This document shows, one piece after another, positions 32,621 through 44,875 of a DNA stretch of 64,000 nt. The DNA is from Aristolochia californica (taxonomy: Eukaryota > Streptophyta > Magnoliopsida > Piperales > Aristolochiaceae), in assembly GCA_029961685.1 (NCBI GenBank), contig JARWKL010000008.1:38450144-38514143 (forward strand), read 5' to 3'. Under the pieces are notes generated by a model. The model was not told where the DNA came from, searched no databases, and saw nothing but the letters and a program-made list of their open reading frames with translations. How positions within the stretch are numbered: the first letter of the stretch is position 1; each line of letters begins with the position of its first letter. The position numbers were made by a program, and so were the translations under genes.

Positions 32621-33762
32621 TGAAATATCATAAAATTGAGGTGTCAGTTGTCACAATAATTATAAAAATGATTGGAGATATTGTAATTTAGATGAGTTTT
32701 TTTTCTTAATATTTCTCATATGAAAGAGAAATGAATTTTTTACATTAATATTTTTATATCATTATTATTATTTATTTTTATTATAATTAGAAACTCACAA
32801 ACCAACCCATGCTCAACATGAGTGCATTGATAAGAAAATCACAAGTAATAAAATGATTATTTAGTTATTAATAAAATTTTAGTTGTGAAGTTTAATTCAT
32901 AAAATATATTTAAAAATATTTAATATTAAAAATTTGTTATGAAAAAATTATAATTTTGGGTGTTGAAAATGATCCATTAATGGGTTTGCGTTGTACAAAG
33001 GTTGGTGGGTGTAGAAACATGAAAGATACGACGAAACAAAAGATAAGTTTTAACTAAAAAGAAATAATAATCATAAAAATAAAAAAAGGAAGAGGATTTT
33101 ATTTATAATATAAAATTACTTTAAATTTCAACATAAACATCATATATAGTAATTTAAATTAAAAAAATATGCTTTAAATTATTCTTTACACTAAAAAAAT
33201 AAAATAGACATATTTATTAGACTACTGAAGAGTTTCATATTAAATTAAAATATTCCTTATATGAATAAAAATTTATGAAAATTAATTTAGCATGTGAAAA
33301 ATACTATTACTAAATAATTTTTACAATTTAATGTATATTTTAATTTTTTAATTTTTTTATTTGTGTATGTGTGTAGGGGAGTCTTTTGTGTGTAGATGTG
33401 TGTCTATGTAATTTAAAACTTCTAGTTAGACCACCATGACTTCATTACTAAGAGTGGAATGAGGGTGGACCCTATGTTGGTTTATAAAAAGGGATTAGGT
33501 AAATGTTGCCCATATTCTTTTTCCATCTTAAGGTAGTTCATACTCTGGTTTAGGAAGATAATCTTGACCAGTTCCAACCTTAAACATATAGTTGAGGGAC
33601 TCGAGGAGAGTTCCACAAAATAATTCAACAAGAAGGGAAGAGAGTTAAACTTGATCAATTTAGGTTTTTGCTTCAAGAAAGGCATGCAAAGGAGCAAAAG
33701 TGTATGTACCAAAGACATAGTATCATTTAAAAGCATTTTCTTTAGACTTGCCAAAAGACATC
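32621..33762. other. AT-rich intergenic DNA, no recognisable gene
   Basis: Very AT-rich from 32650 to 33360. A minus-strand open stretch at 33482-33754 lies directly after the probable solo LTR and could be internal retroelement sequence, but it has no recognisable domain. Confidence 0.45.
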
Positions 33763-34105
33763 TGTTAAATTTTTACAAAAGATAAATACTTTAGTGATTT
33801 GTTCATAACTAAATATAATGAGCCTCTATTTATAATAGAGAAAATAAATAGCGTCAAAGTATAATTAAACTACCCATGTCTCAGTTACACCCAAACTCTA
33901 ACACTTAAAGATAAGTTTAATTATAATTAAACAACTAAGCATAAATAGAAGACTAAAATAACTAAAATACCTTTTTAACTTAAACGCTTCTTTGAGACAT
34001 CCTCCCATGAGACTCCTGCAAGATTCTACTATATTATTTACTGCTTTGTGGAATTTATTATGTGAGAGTCATGTAAAACTTTTCAAAACCTGCTCTTCAA
34101 CAACA
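33763..34105 (-). repeat. probable solo LTR (minus strand)
   Basis: On the minus strand this starts TGTTGAAGAGCAGGT and ends AAATTTAACA. Its middle (CTTCTATTTATGCTTAGT, TAAGTGTTAGAGTTTGGGTG, CTATTATAAATAGAGGCTC) is clearly related to the LTRs at 18397-18827 and 20889-21318. No primer site or second LTR is seen. Confidence 0.55.
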
Positions 34106-36640
34106 TTAATTTTCACTATATGATGCTTGAGTTTCTCATATGCACCATAAATTTTCCTTAAAGAGATATAGAATAGGGAAAAAACCATGAGTAATTCACT
34201 AACAAGAAAGAAGAGAATTAGATCTAGTTTAACACTAATATTCACATGTTTCTTAATGTAAGGCCTTGGGTTAAATATTCATGTGTTTATAATTAGTGTT
34301 TATGATCAAGTCTAGAAGGAAACCAAGGAGCATCACAAAATTAATGAAAAGATTGAAGAGTACAAAAAAATTGCCATGAATGAAGAAGTTTTGATGATGG
34401 GATTTTGTGGAAAGAAGTCAAGCATACTACCCAAATTTATTAAAATGGAAGAAGTAAAACATGTTAGCGTAAAAAACATCATCATCAATACCACAATCTT
34501 TCCTAGTGGAAGGTGCAACAAGAAAGATTATGATACCAAATATCATACGCATAATGAAAGCTCCTATTTAGAGCCACAAGTTTGCATGACCCACGGTACT
34601 GACCTGTTAAGGTTGGTGAGGAACAAACCTAGAAAGTCGAGGGTTAATAAGTTTGTTAACTTTTTTTCATAATTTTAACTATTTTTCTTTAATTCTATGA
34701 CTATATTTACCTTTTAATATCAAAATGCAAAAATAATTCTACAATTTACATTCACATGAAGTGATCAAGGTACATGTGAAAACAATCAATATAAAGTACA
34801 CACAAGATTTTTAGGTGGTTTATTATTCTTTTGCAGATTGCTAGTCCATCCTCAAGATGTTTTAAAAACACAATATTATATGGAATTAGACAAGGATCTA
34901 CTATCATTGGCTCATGTTGATGATGTTGATACAAAATTTAATGTCAATGTTATTAATAAATCTTGCACCACATGGTACGTACAAAAGACAAGAAGTTTAC
35001 TCTACATATTGTTCAATGCTATGTGTATTACTCTTGTTAAGCATTTGTGCATGTAGGGGGATGATACCATTGGTTAGTAGGTATTCTTAATGCAAATTAT
35101 CCAACGTCAGTTAGTAATGAAGAGTAGCAGTAGTTCTCATTAGCCATTGATATTTCAATATCTTCCAAATGATCAAAATCTTTTGAAGTAGCGAATCAAT
35201 AGTTAGATTTGTCCCATAATGAAATCCTTTCTCTTGGATGGCATAGTTTTATTCATGAAACTAATCTTACTTATGGGTTATTAAGAATAGAAGTTCTACA
35301 TTTTAGCTTACCCTAGTTCCTATTTTATTATTTCTTGATGAGATGATCAATTTTGCTTTAATGTGAAAGGCTGAAATATTTCACTCTAAGCATTGACAAC
35401 CAAAATACTAGTATGGATAAATTCAGTATTTTATCTCAATGTAGTGTTAGAATAATTGAATGGCCACGTCTACATATTGAGCATTCAACACCAATTTGTT
35501 CTAACTCCAAGTGAATATTACTAATGAGCCTGGAGCTAGATTATTGCCTTACAATATTCAATTATTATGACTATCATCTCTTGGTGGTGATTATTAATAA
35601 TATTATACATAGAGTATATGTGATCTCATTCATACTTTTTAGTAATCAGTAGGTTACCATCAATTGCTTTACATGGAGCCATAAATCCCATTAGAACAGT
35701 TTATGATGTATATAATAAATTAATCAATGGAAGATATAAGTAATATTTTAAGCATTAAAAAACACTATCCTAGTAATAAAAATTATCTATATTAGATCTA
35801 GAGAAATTAACAACTTAGAGTATATAAGAAGCTGACTTGGGCTTCAGTATATAGAGTTTATCTCCATGTCCTTCATTATATTTGCCTTTGTACCAACAGT
35901 CTTTTCCAATTTAAAACCAATTAGATTTACTAAGTCAACACAATGGGGCAATAATGAAGAAGAAAACAATAATCTTTGTTGGAAGATGGGCTTCAGTATA
36001 TAGAGTATATAAGAACCTGACTTGGGCTTCAGTATATAGAGTTTATCTACCTTGACGTGAGACGTGGAACCCCCTTTCTTATGGCTCACGTCAAGGTAGG
36101 GTTTCCAATTTCATGCAGCACTGGTTCCTTACATAAAAAGAGAAACATAAATCTAATCTCAATGCTTGGAATAAAATTAGCAAATACCTCTGGATGTCAA
36201 AACCCAACCAGCAACAAGAACTTGTCCTCCTTCCTAGGTAGACTCACGTCAAGGCCTCTCCTTTTTTGGAATTTTCGTGAAAGAGATTATCTTCTCTTGC
36301 AGCTCGGAAGAGAAAGGTAATTCTTCTTCCTTTCCCTTCCAAGATCTCCTCAAAGACTCCCCAATGGATGCAGCAAACCCCCAAGAGATTTCAAGCCAAG
36401 AACCCTAGAATAGGGAGCCTAGAAGGAACCTAAATTACCCTAGTTTATGCTAATTCCGAACTTGCTTTATTTCTCCATCCTTACCCCTTAAATAGGGTAA
36501 TTAACATCAATATAGGTTAGGGTTATAAAACCCAATTCTACCCCTACCTTTAAGTCTTATTACAAATCAATAAAATTCAAAATTAAAAGCAACATAAATA
36601 ATAAAAGTAAAGTAGATGACTCAGTGTTATTGAGTCCATA
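34106..36640. other. intergenic DNA with small repeats, no recognised gene
   Basis: Two modest plus-strand open stretches (34376-34672 and 34838-35056) have no recognisable family. A 47-base direct repeat (35817-35863 and 36002-36048, one mismatch) and a 15-base hairpin (36047-36099) mark 35.8-36.1 kb. TGTTGGAAGATGG at 35977 equals the first bases of the copia LTR at 40454, but the similarity stops there. Confidence 0.45.
36047..36099. repeat. 15-bp perfect inverted repeat
   Basis: CTACCTTGACGTGAG (36047-36061) pairs with CTCACGTCAAGGTAG (36085-36099) around a 23-base loop. A third partial copy, ACTCACGTCAAGG, occurs at about 36241. Confidence 0.85.
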
Positions 36641-36653
36641 AATCATCAATAGC

Positions 36654-37600
36654 ATGGAAGAGCATGTGGCCAACAATATGGTCCACTTGGAAACCGCCAA
36701 GGACATATGGGACACTTATGCTAAGCTGTACTCAAGTACTGCATCATTACAAAAAATATATGATGTCTTACAAAATATGCTGCACCCGAGACATGGAGAT
36801 AATATTCACAAATTTTTAGCACGGTTTAGAGGCCTTCTCCAAGAATGGAAACTAGCTCGGCCATACTCCACTGATATTTTCATTCAAGAACGACAACGAG
36901 AAGCTTTGGCAGCAGCCATTTGCTTATCGAATATTAAACCTTACCTTGAGGTTGCCAAAACTCAGCTTCTGAGTTCTTCTGCTCTTCCATCCTTCGATGA
37001 CATTAGTGCTACATTACTTCGGATACCGGATCCATCCCCTCCTCCTATTGATGCCCCATCGGCGATGTTCGCCGGTAATCGGGGTACATCTTCCTCATAC
37101 CGAGGATGGGGCAGAAATATGAGAGGGGGTTGAACTATGAGAGGGGCTGAAAATAGAGGTGGTAGAACGGGTATGAATTCTTCCCGTACTGAGCCTCGAA
37201 TTTGCACTTACTGTGGTGGTTAGAACCACCTTGTGGCAACATGCTGAAAACTTCATGGCAAGCTTGATTGGGCCACGACTAACCTAGTTTCTGTTAGCGT
37301 TGAGAAACAAGAAGATAAGGCTGAATCATCCTCCAGAAATGTGACTCTTACTGCTGAAGACTATGTTGCATTTCAGAAAATGAAGTTCTTCATGGAATCA
37401 TCTATTCCCTCATCATCTATTGCTGCCTCAAGTATGCTTTCTTCCTCTTCTTCCTCTTCCTCTTGGATCATCGACTTCGGGGCCTTCGAACATCTATCAG
37501 GTAACAAACACTTGTTGCAGTCCTTGTCTCCTTGTTATCCTCAAAAATTTGTTACTATTGCTAATGGTACCCAAACCAAGGTCCTTGGCAAAGGTTAGTC
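36654..37600 (+). pseudogene. copia gag and protease
   Basis: 36654-37130 encodes a UBN2-type gag without its N-terminus (VHLETAKDIWDTYAKLYSST, FLARFRGLLQEWKLARPYS). After a TGA at 37131 the zinc knuckle follows as CTYCGG-stop-NHLVATC (about 37205-37245). 37341-37598 holds the protease region with a Ser-rich tract and WIIDFGAFEHLSG. Three stops break it. Confidence 0.8.
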
Positions 37601-37815
37601 AATTAACCAAACATTTAAATTGCTCTATCACCTTCCCACTGTCTTCTTGTATATTTCAGGATCTCACTACAAAGCAGGTGATTGGTGGCTGCCATGAAAA
37701 GGGGGGTTTGTACTACTTCACTTTTCCACCATTAGCTGCATTATCATCCACTACGTCTGAGGCCCAACTTTGGCACAACTGACTTGATCATCTGTCTACC
37801 CCTTCACTTCGTTCT

Positions 37816-39699
37816 TTGCTTCTGTCCTTAAAAGAACTTTCTAATTTCAGTTGTGAGGTTTGTCAATTAAGTAAACATATTAGGAGTACATATTCTCCTC
37901 GTCTTACAACAACAACTACTGCTCCTTTTGAGCTAATACATTCTGATGTATGGGGACCGTTAAGTGTCTCAAATACTTCCCAAGTTAAATTTTTTGTCAT
38001 TTTTTTTTATGATTTTACTCGAGTGACTTGGTTATATTTATTTAAAGAACGTTCAGAAATTCTTCCTGTGTTTAAAAATTTTCATGTTATGGTCTTGACA
38101 CAATTTGGGAAGAAAATTCAAATCCTTAGATCTGATAATGCTAAGGAATACATTTCTCATGAATTCAAATCATTTTGTGAGAGTAATGGGCTTATTCATC
38201 AAACATCATGTGCCTATACTCTTCAAAAAAATGGTGTTGCTGAAAGGAAGAATCGTCATCTTCTTGAAGTTGCTCGGGGCCTCCTCTACTCCATGAAGGT
38301 ACCCTATTTCTATTGGCCTCATGCTATACTTACAACATGCTTTCTTATTAATAGGTTACCTTCATCAGTCCTTCATCATAAAACTCCTTACTCTATGTTA
38401 TTTAATGGTGAAGATCCTGTTTCTCTTCGTTTGAAAGTGTTTGGATGTACGTGTTTTGTTCATGTCACATCCCCACATAAAAATAAACTTGATCCTTGGT
38501 CTATGAGGTGCATTTTTTTGGGGTACTCTCGCACCCAGAAAGGTTATGTCTGTTACAATCCTACCCTTCGAAGGATGTTTATCTCTAGGGATGTGACTTT
38601 CTTTGAGGACACCTCCTTCTACTTCTCCCATGTTGCTCCTCCAGGATGGACTTGTCCTTCAACTACTTTGTGTCTGCTTGTGCCTTTTAATCTTGAAGTT
38701 AACCCATCCCCTGATGCACCGGCCGTACCTTCACCTGTGGAGTTGTCGGATCCACCAGAGGTAAGTTCTTTTTCTCCTATGTATGGGCCTGAATTTGATA
38801 CTCGACCTGTTGTTTTAAGAAAGGAACGTCGTTCTTGTACTACTTCACATCCTATCTCAAATTTTATGTCTCACCATCGCTTGTCTTCTGAGTGTTTTCA
38901 GTTCCTTGCGTCTCTTTCTTCTTCTTCAATTCTACGGTCGTATCAGGAGGCTCTGAGGCATTCAGGATGGAAGGCAGCTATGGATGAAGAAATGCATGCC
39001 TTATACGAAAATCAAACCTGGTCCTTAACATCACTCCTGAAAGGTAAAAGACCGGTTGATTGTAGATGGGTTTTTTTGGTAAAACATAATCCGGATGGAT
39101 CTATTGCTCGTCTTAAAGCTCGACTCATTGCTAATGGCTATACGCAGTGCTATGGGATAGATTACGAGGAGAACTTCTCTCCTGTTGCAAAATTGAATTC
39201 GATACGCATCATCTTGTCTATTGCTGCTAACTCATCATGGCCCGTCTATCAATTGGATGTTAAAAATGTTTTCTTAAATGGTGATATAAGTGAGGAAATT
39301 TATATGGTCCAACCACCTGGTTATGTGGTTGATGGGGAGTTAGTATGCCGGTTAAAAAAATCTTTATATGGGCTTAAGCAGTCCCCTCGGGTGTGGTTTG
39401 ATAAATTTAGTCAAACAATTCTACGGTTTGGTTTTCATCGGTGTTCGGTTGATCATTTTGTATACTATAAAGATACGGTCAAAGGGAAAATATTATTGGC
39501 CATATATGTGGATGATATTATCTTAACCGGTGATGATACTTTGGGCATACAAGAGGTGAAGAAGATCATATGTCAGGAATTCAAGACTAAAGACCTTGGC
39601 ATGCTTAAATATTTTTTGGGTATAAAAGTTCTTCAATTCAAACATGGGATAATATTGTCGCAAAGAAAATATGTCTTGGATGTCCTTGAAGAAACATGA
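37816..39699 (+). pseudogene. copia integrase-reverse transcriptase, 600+ codon open frame
   Basis: An open frame of about 627 codons: CEVCQLSKHIR (GAG-pre-integrase), integrase core with FELIHSDVWGP, LRSDNAKEYIS and NGVAERKNRHLLE, FLGYSRTQKGYVCY, a Ser/Pro linker, WKAAMDEEMHALYENQTW, then RT with GYTQCYGIDYEENFSPVAK, QLDVKNVFLNGDI, LKKSLYGLKQSPRVWFDKF and AIYVDDIILTGDD, ending at a TGA (39697) in the segment before CRPVDTPMD. All catalytic acids of integrase and RT are present. The frame probably continues from upstream; the stop would separate it from RNase H. Confidence 0.85.
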
Positions 39700-40440
39700 A
39701 TGAAGGGTTGTAGACCAGTTGACACACCTATGGATACAAATATAAAATTATGTGCCACAAATGAAGAAGATATTGATATTGGCAAATATCAAAGACTCGT
39801 GGGAAAACTGATTTATCTGACGGTAACTAGGCCAGACATATCATATGCTGTAAGTGTGGTGAGTCAATTCATGCACAAACCACAAATTACCCACAAGCAG
39901 GCTTAGAGAGAATATTACGTTACTCCAGGAAGAGGATTGATGTATAAAAAACATGGGCATTTCAACATAGAAAGCTTCTCAGATGCAGATTGGGATGGAT
40001 CACCTGATAATAGAAAATTTACATCAGGATATTATACTCTGGTTGGAGGAAACTTGGTTACATGGAAAAGTAAGATGCAAAATACGGTTGCAAGATCTAG
40101 CGCCGAAGCTGAATACAGAGCTATGGCCCATACTGTTAGTGAACTTTTATGGGTTAGGACCTTTCTTACCGAACTAGGTTTTTATAAAAAAGGGTTCATG
40201 GATCTGCATTGTGATAATCAAGCAGCCATTCATATTACTTCAAATCCAGTTTTTCATGAAAGAACTAAACATATTGAGGTGGATTGTCATTTTATATGAG
40301 AGAAGTTTCAAACAGGAATAATCTCTCTCAAACATGTGTCATCTCAAGAGCAAGTAGCTGATATTCTCACTAAACTCGTTACATCTAAAATCCTATCATT
40401 TATATGTGGCAAGCTGGATTTTTTTGTCTTTTCTCCTCCA
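39700..40440 (+). pseudogene. copia RNase H region
   Basis: CRPVDTPMDTN, YQRLVGKLIYLTVTRPDISY, then after a stop at about 39904 SFSDADWDGSPDNRKFTSGY, SSAEAEYRAMAHTVSELLW and LHCDNQAAIHI, TKHIEVDCHFI; after another stop (about 40297) VADILTKLV. It ends at the polypurine tract AGCTTGAGGGGGAG. Confidence 0.85.
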
Positions 40441-40453
40441 GCTTGAGGGGGAG

Positions 40454-40874
40454 TGTTGGAAGATGGCCTCATGCCCACAAGCTCAAGGCAAGAAACTCAC
40501 ACGTCAAAAGAGTTGCACATGTGTGAATTATGATACTTCACTTAAAGATGGCATAGAGGTGTAAATATGTGTTATTTTTATATCTTTTATTTCATCAAGT
40601 TGTAGCCCTAAGGGCATTGTAAAGACTATATATAAAGGCATTGGCTAAGAGGTAGAGTATTGGAGCACTCTCCTCTCTTTCCACAAATTCATCCAGCCCT
40701 CATTTTCAATTTGAACCAAACCTCTTTTCCCCTAATCCAAACTCTCTCCTTCCACGTCCTTCTTTTTCTCCTCTCCTTCTCTCTTCTTCTTCTTCTTCCT
40801 CGTTCATCAAAATTTCCTTTCATTAGATCCTAAATTCCACAATCTTAACTTCTAAGATGCAAAAAAAATCAACA
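40454..40874 (+). repeat. 3' LTR of the copia element
   Basis: Starts TGTTGGAAGATGGCC immediately after the polypurine tract and ends AATCAACA. It contains CTATATATAAAGGC (TATA-like, about 40627). About 421 bases. No matching 5' LTR remains. Confidence 0.7.
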
Positions 40875-42056
40875 AGCATGATGTGCCTTTTTGAAAGTTT
40901 AATTCAGAGTCTACTTTCCACACTAAAACATATAGTTAAAGATTGAAAAACTACTTGTCTATGTATAAGAATAAGATTACTAGAAAGCTACTTATTCATG
41001 CATAAGAATTAGATTATACCCAATTGTTGAATTGGGATAGATCTTGAATTGTGGGTGACACACATTAAAGAATATTCTCTCGTGGGCTCCTCAAAAATTA
41101 GAATTTCTTAGCATAGGAATCCCAACAACCTATTGGGAAAAACCACACTTGGTGTGGCAACAACTTCTAGGTCCCTAATTGTCTAGCTGACACAATTTAC
41201 AAAATTATGCATATGAGAAACTAGTAACGACTTGGTGCTTATTGTAAATGATTTCATTGAAGTAAAACCTATTCGAATATTACCTAAATATCTTGTGTTG
41301 TTTTGCATCATTAAGCTACTTTATATAATCAATGTAGTAAATGAATGAGTTTTAAACACAAACGTTTCTATTGTTGCTGAACAAGTGAGAAAAGAAAGGA
41401 AATCAGGCTTGTTGTTTCCTTTGTATTGGATCAAGATTAGTTTCAAAATCTGCTTCATTGGTAAGTCGAGTTGAGATAAGTGTAGCAAACCATTTTTTAA
41501 TTGACCACATTTGCTTTATTTTCTAGGGAATTAAAGATGGCAACCGATTTCTAGTGATTTCATCCTTCACGAATTAAAATAACTTATTAGCATTGTTTAT
41601 CTACTTTTATAGTAAACCTAGGCATATTAGGAATTTTACTTATCCAACATAAAGTAATATCTATTTCCTTTTGATCTACTCCACTGTAAGTAGAGTTCGA
41701 CATTACAAAACCCACACTAGACCGCCTAGTTGAACTAGTTGAATTGGACTATGCTTTATGTTTGACTCAATAACACATGAGACCAAAACATGGTCAAATT
41801 CTAGTTGGCCAAGTCATTTTGTTTGATTCAATTGATGAAACAACTGATCCAACCTGGTCATGACTAGGTCATATGATTCCCTCACTCGTTGCACAATATG
41901 GGCATCAATAAGGGAGGAGACCTTGGGAGGTGGGGCTCTTCCATTGTCAACACAAAGAAGGGGAGGGAAGGGTGGCGGCCTCCCCTTTCCTTCCAGGAAA
42001 GAGATATTTTTTAACACAAACACTTGGGTGGTTCAAGCCGAGAGAGAGGGGAGGGC

Positions 42057-42094
<38 letters not shown>

Positions 42095-43149
42095 AGTAAT
42101 TAGCGTACTGTAATGTAGTTTAGTGTTTAATTTTAATTTTATGTCTCTTGGATGCTGAATTTTTTATCAAATTGAATTATATTCAACATGCTATGTAATG
42201 CTTTATTTTTCTTTAATTTTATTTATTTATTTGATACAAAATATTTTTATTAAATTGAATTATAATCAGAGTGTTGTGCAATGGTAAATATGCAAGAGGA
42301 TCTTTTTGTGGAGCCAGGGGTGGTAGGATGAGACCATTGTATGGATTGTGTGAAGAAGGATTATGTGTCTATTTTATAATGATAGCAATGAGTATAGAAC
42401 CATAGGAAATCATGCTCAACTAAGACTTAAAATTATTCATAATTTGTGCATAATGTGATTATAACATGTATAATATTCATCGATAAACATAAGAAATATA
42501 TAATTAAGACAAAAGAACATGAGCATACACATGCACATAATACACTCATAAACATAAACAACTAATAATTAGGCTGATAATGAAATTAGAATGATGATTA
42601 TGACATGAGCACACTACACTTATTTAACATAACATAAACTTATAAAGATAAATAATTAATAGTTTAGATGAAAAGAATTAAATAATATGAACATAACATG
42701 AGCATAACCAATGAACTAATTGATATAATAAAAGAGGATTGACCGAACTATAGGTTGACATTGACATAGTCTCCTATTGCATGCTTATTGTCTACCAAAT
42801 AATGTGATGACTCTTATCATTCAGTTAGGATAACTTTTTAAGGAGAAGTGTCCGAAGACGCTAAGGGTTGATGACTTGAGCATGCTACAAAGTATCATTG
42901 TTATGATATTATATCAATTGGAAAATGTTTTCCACCTGCATTCTATGATGTTATAGTGCTTCTAGCAATTCACCTTCACAAGATGTATTGATGTATGCTT
43001 TAGTGCAATATTGGTGGATGTACCCTATTCAGAGATACTTAGCGGTTACTTATCATAGAATTACATGTGTCTTATTTTTTTCATATTTGTCCTAACTTAT
43101 TTGATTCAAATAGTCTTCTACACAGGTTGAAAAATACAGTATGAAAAAA
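40875..43149. other. intergenic DNA, no recognisable gene
   Basis: No supported gene. A GA dinucleotide tract lies at 42059-42090. The surroundings (42110-42700) are AT-rich with repeated AACATAAAC / CATGAGCATA words. Confidence 0.5.
42059..42090 (+). repeat. (GA)n microsatellite
   Basis: About 16 uninterrupted GA units after a purine-rich lead-in (GAGAGAGGGGAGGGCAGGA). Confidence 0.95.
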
Positions 43150-43720
43150 GACTTGTCTTGAAGGCTACATCATTGAAGCGTATATTGATAATGAAACATT
43201 AATTTTTTGCTTAATATTCTTGGATGGTGTGGAAACCAGATTCAACTAGCCCAATCAAAATTATGAAGGGGATCCTAGATTTTGGAAGGATTAAATATTA
43301 ATTTTTCACACAAAACATATGAGCAGCCATCCTATAGACACATTGATATTTATAGACCCAATACCAAGGTCATCTTAATAGACACATTTATATTTATATC
43401 ATTGGTTTTGGCCCCATTAGCCATCGTATTTACTCAAACTACATGACCAACGATACAAGAATCAATACTGAGCAGCTCGAAACACATAAAAGAACTCAAA
43501 ATAGCGGTATTGTGGTGAATGGATATTATGTGATGGTGACTGAGATAATAGAGTTGTGCTACTTGTATAAAAACTTTGTTTATGTGCTAAAAAGTAAATA
43601 GTTTAATTTAAGTAACCAAAGGCATAACGTCAACATGGATAAGGGGTTCATTAGCATCAACAAGTCTTGCACATGGTGCACCGATGACCATTTTGCATTG
43701 ACATGTCAAGACTAGATTGT
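43150..43720 (+). pseudogene. CACTA (En/Spm) transposase C-terminal relic
   Basis: Decayed plus-strand pieces match the conserved tail of plant CACTA transposase-associated proteins. EGYIIEAYIDNETLIFC and FLDGVETRFN-x-PNQNYEG (about 43159-43265) correspond to the E-G-x-I-A-E-x-Y...F-C...ETRFNRP..NYDG signature. NSGIVVNGYYVMVTEIIELC (about 43501-43560) and KGFISINKSCTWCTDDHF (about 43640-43700) correspond to DUF4216. Stops and shifts are frequent. The element's ends were not found. Confidence 0.65.
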
Positions 43721-43734
43721 TTTTTTAGGTTATG

Positions 43735-44450
43735 ACATCATAATGACTTTAGATGGATCTATAGGCGGCCAAACCTGGTAAATTAGGGTTCATTCAGACC
43801 TGTTCAATTCACGGGTCACTAATCTAGTTGTTTTTTATGACATAAAAATCATTCCAGATTTTCATCTACTAGGATAAAGCTACTTAGTGTTATGGGAGCT
43901 TCTTGGTCTGTAATTGTTTGTTTGCATCATTGAAGAAGAACACCCTTTTTAGAGACAACTATAGAAGCTTTTATGAAACTTATGATAAGCAAATGAAGAA
44001 GACTGAATATTTTTGTCATTTGATCTCAAAGAAGATTATCACAAGTTGCAAAAACTTGGAATAGAGTAGAAACCCTTAGTCATATTGTTGGTCTTTAGAT
44101 CCCTCTAGAGGTATGTTGCAATGTAAAACTATGCAAATCAGAGACAGGAACAACTGATAATGAAGTTTCTCTCCGCAGTGGCCCCATTAATGACCTGTAG
44201 TATCCAGACAGGAACAACTGCTTCAACTACTAAAAATCTTGTTGTCATCAGCTTTCTTTCAAGTTAAAGAATTCCATAACAGTTTCTTTGTAGTAGCAGT
44301 GAAGAACAATTATGAACGGCTTAATATTAGGGGTTTTCTACTATCTAAAATATTTCAGTAACGATGGCTTCAATCGCTTGATATGCCTAGAAGAAGATTG
44401 GAAGATCATATTAGGTACCAAAGAGTAAGCACCCATTTATTTTAGAGATT
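43735..44450 (-). repeat. inverted neprosin 3'-flank block (F)
   Basis: The reverse complement aligns with 51274-51970 (GGTACCTAATATGATC..., GATTGAAGCCATAGTTA, AACTGCTTCTGCTACTAAAAATC, then the segment ending near GACATCATAACC). No gene. With 51274-51970 it brackets 6.8 kb as an inverted pair. Confidence 0.75.
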
Positions 44451-44875
44451 TTTAGGTTTTTACCCAATTTTTAAAACTTAATTAAATAAATGGTGACCAT
44501 TTGAACTTATTTAGAAAAATACCCAACTTTGACCAGTCAACTATACATGTATACAATCAAAGGTGATATGTAGGCTTTGACCAATTGCGCGTCGTTACAT
44601 CATCATAGCACATCACCACTTGGTGAGTCGATTGACATGTCAACTGCCACGTCACCATCACGACCCGTCATTACCCATGTAAGATACCACATCATTAAAT
44701 ATATTAACACCTCATCATGCCATGTCATCTCGCGTCACGTATTTTCAAAAAAAAATTAAATTTATAAATATTTTAAATCAATGATAAAAGGTATTACATG
44801 GACGATGATGTGGTTTGCCATGTTATATTTTAAATTGTGGGTTTTTTTGTCATTTAATGATGTGACATCCTAGTA
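44451..44875. other. intergenic DNA, no recognisable gene
   Basis: 44570-44740 is a degenerate low-complexity tract of CATCA / CACGTCA words (CCACGTCACCATCACG). A small open frame across it follows from composition and is not called. Confidence 0.5.

Larger units (their letters stand above)
36640..40874 (+). mobile_element. Ty1/copia retrotransposon with nearly open pol, 5' part lost
   Basis: Gag, protease, integrase, RT, RNase H, polypurine tract and a 3' LTR (40454-40874) are in copia order. The 5' LTR and the start of gag are missing or replaced. It has far fewer stops than the other copia copies here. Key residues: integrase HSDVWG / RSDNAKEY / AERKNR all kept; RT YVDDIIL kept; protease site reads WIIDFGAFEHLSG, with F where S or T is expected. 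Confidence 0.88.

Noticed and set aside
34376..35056. Two plus-strand open stretches that might be a gene
   Set aside because: No family signature, AT-rich, and no splice model joins them convincingly; left as unassigned.
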